DNA of 18,019 nt from positions 1-18,019 of the forward strand of contig JANBTH010000406.1 of assembly GCA_027578815.1 (NCBI GenBank). Direction: 5' to 3'. Source of the stretch: Coemansia sp. RSA 1804. Its lineage: Eukaryota; Kickxellomycota; Kickxellomycetes; Kickxellales; Kickxellaceae. Below the pieces are notes generated by a model. That model ran no database searches and had not been told where the DNA came from. It worked only from the letters and a program-made list of their open reading frames with translations. Positions 17,602 through 18,019 of this stretch are shown piece after piece; position 1 is the first letter of the stretch, and every line of letters begins with the position of its first letter. Made by a program: the position numbers and the translations under genes.

Positions 17602-18019
17602 TTCTGAAGAAGCGTATAGAGGAAAACAGCTAGATCTACAAAGCTAAACAATAAATAAAAAGTATGCTGCAATATGAGAAGGTTAGTACAACCCGTTTTC
17701 GTTAAAAAGGACAGAGAAAGCGAAGAACTAGGTCAGACGCAAATTTACAGGGACAAATGCACAACAATAGCACAAGGATAAAAGAACCATTTGAGTGCAT
17801 GCATGCAATATATAGAGGAGCTGCTATCTAGTCACAAACGTTGAGCTCGTAGCATTTCGATCGTGGGCTAAAGGCTATTCGACATCACTTCACAAAATAG
17901 CACGTGTAGCGGAAAGAGGCGCAGCATTGAACAATAGAAAGAAGATGATACAAAACTGAATTGGAGTCTGGCGGACGGAGATGAAAACGTCTAAAACAAT
18001 CCATAGATTCTATATGCCA
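17602..18019. promoter_or_regulatory. CCC2 upstream region
   Basis: 418 nt to the window edge with no credible coding frame. It is AT-rich near the ATG, with a TATA-like ATATATAG at about 17810-17817 and an alternating GCATGCATGC just before it. A CACGTG palindrome is at 17901-17906. I saw no convincing repeated copper-response element. Confidence 0.45.
17901..17906. promoter_or_regulatory. CACGTG E-box upstream of CCC2
   Basis: A perfect palindromic E-box about 300 nt upstream of the CCC2 ATG, of the type bound by fungal bHLH factors (Cbf1-, Pho4- or SREBP-like). It is only six bases, so it could be chance. Confidence 0.25.

Noticed and set aside
1..18019. Secondary-metabolite cluster, mobile element, CRISPR array, tRNA or rRNA
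   Set aside because: The genes are unrelated housekeeping functions. I saw no transposase, terminal repeats, spaced direct repeats, or tRNA A/B-box pairs when reading the spacers, though a dedicated search was not possible.

Overview
The window reads as a compact, gene-dense stretch of a fungal nuclear genome. Eight protein-coding genes lie in 18 kb, on both strands, and most have no intron. The three introns I can place start with GT (GTATTT, GTAAGT, GTATGT), end in TAG and are 143-163 nt long. The protein set is eukaryotic: a vacuolar amino-acid permease, mitochondrial COQ7, a UPF0658 Golgi membrane protein, a UBE2W-type E2, XPA/Rad14, an Mtr10/TNPO3 karyopherin, a CCCH+CHY zinc-finger protein and a Ccc2/ATP7 copper ATPase. 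UPF0658 and the CCCH/CHY architecture point to fungi. A UBE2W-type E2, which budding yeast lacks, suggests a lineage outside Saccharomycotina. An early-diverging fungus such as a Kickxellomycotina member would fit, but that is a guess from gene content, not a measured placement.

Layout, left to right: AVT3-like permease (-, cut by the left edge), divergent from COQ7 (+). COQ7 converges on the UPF0658 gene (-). A 657-nt spacer follows, then the three-exon UBE2W gene (-), divergent from XPA/RAD14 (+). XPA converges on the two-exon MTR10/TNPO3 gene (-), which is divergent from the CCCH/RWD-like/CHY gene (+). That gene converges on CCC2 (-), whose upstream region runs to the right edge. Convergent 3' ends are only 90-141 nt apart. 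The three divergent promoter regions are 571-715 nt and carry CT-rich tracts, hexamer repeats and a few candidate promoter boxes.

The genes do not form one pathway. They serve vacuolar amino-acid transport, ubiquinone synthesis, Golgi membrane biology, N-terminal ubiquitination, nucleotide excision repair, nuclear import of RNA-binding proteins, an uncharacterised zinc-finger function and copper delivery to the secretory pathway. I see no biosynthetic cluster, mobile element, CRISPR array, tRNA or rRNA. Nothing here convinces me of an undescribed system. The points most worth a second look are the multi-module CHY protein with a visible internal repeat, the UBE2W splice structure (a donor site that itself holds a stop codon, and a 14-nt last exon), upstream ATGs before XPA, and lineage-specific inserts in CCC2 and MTR10.
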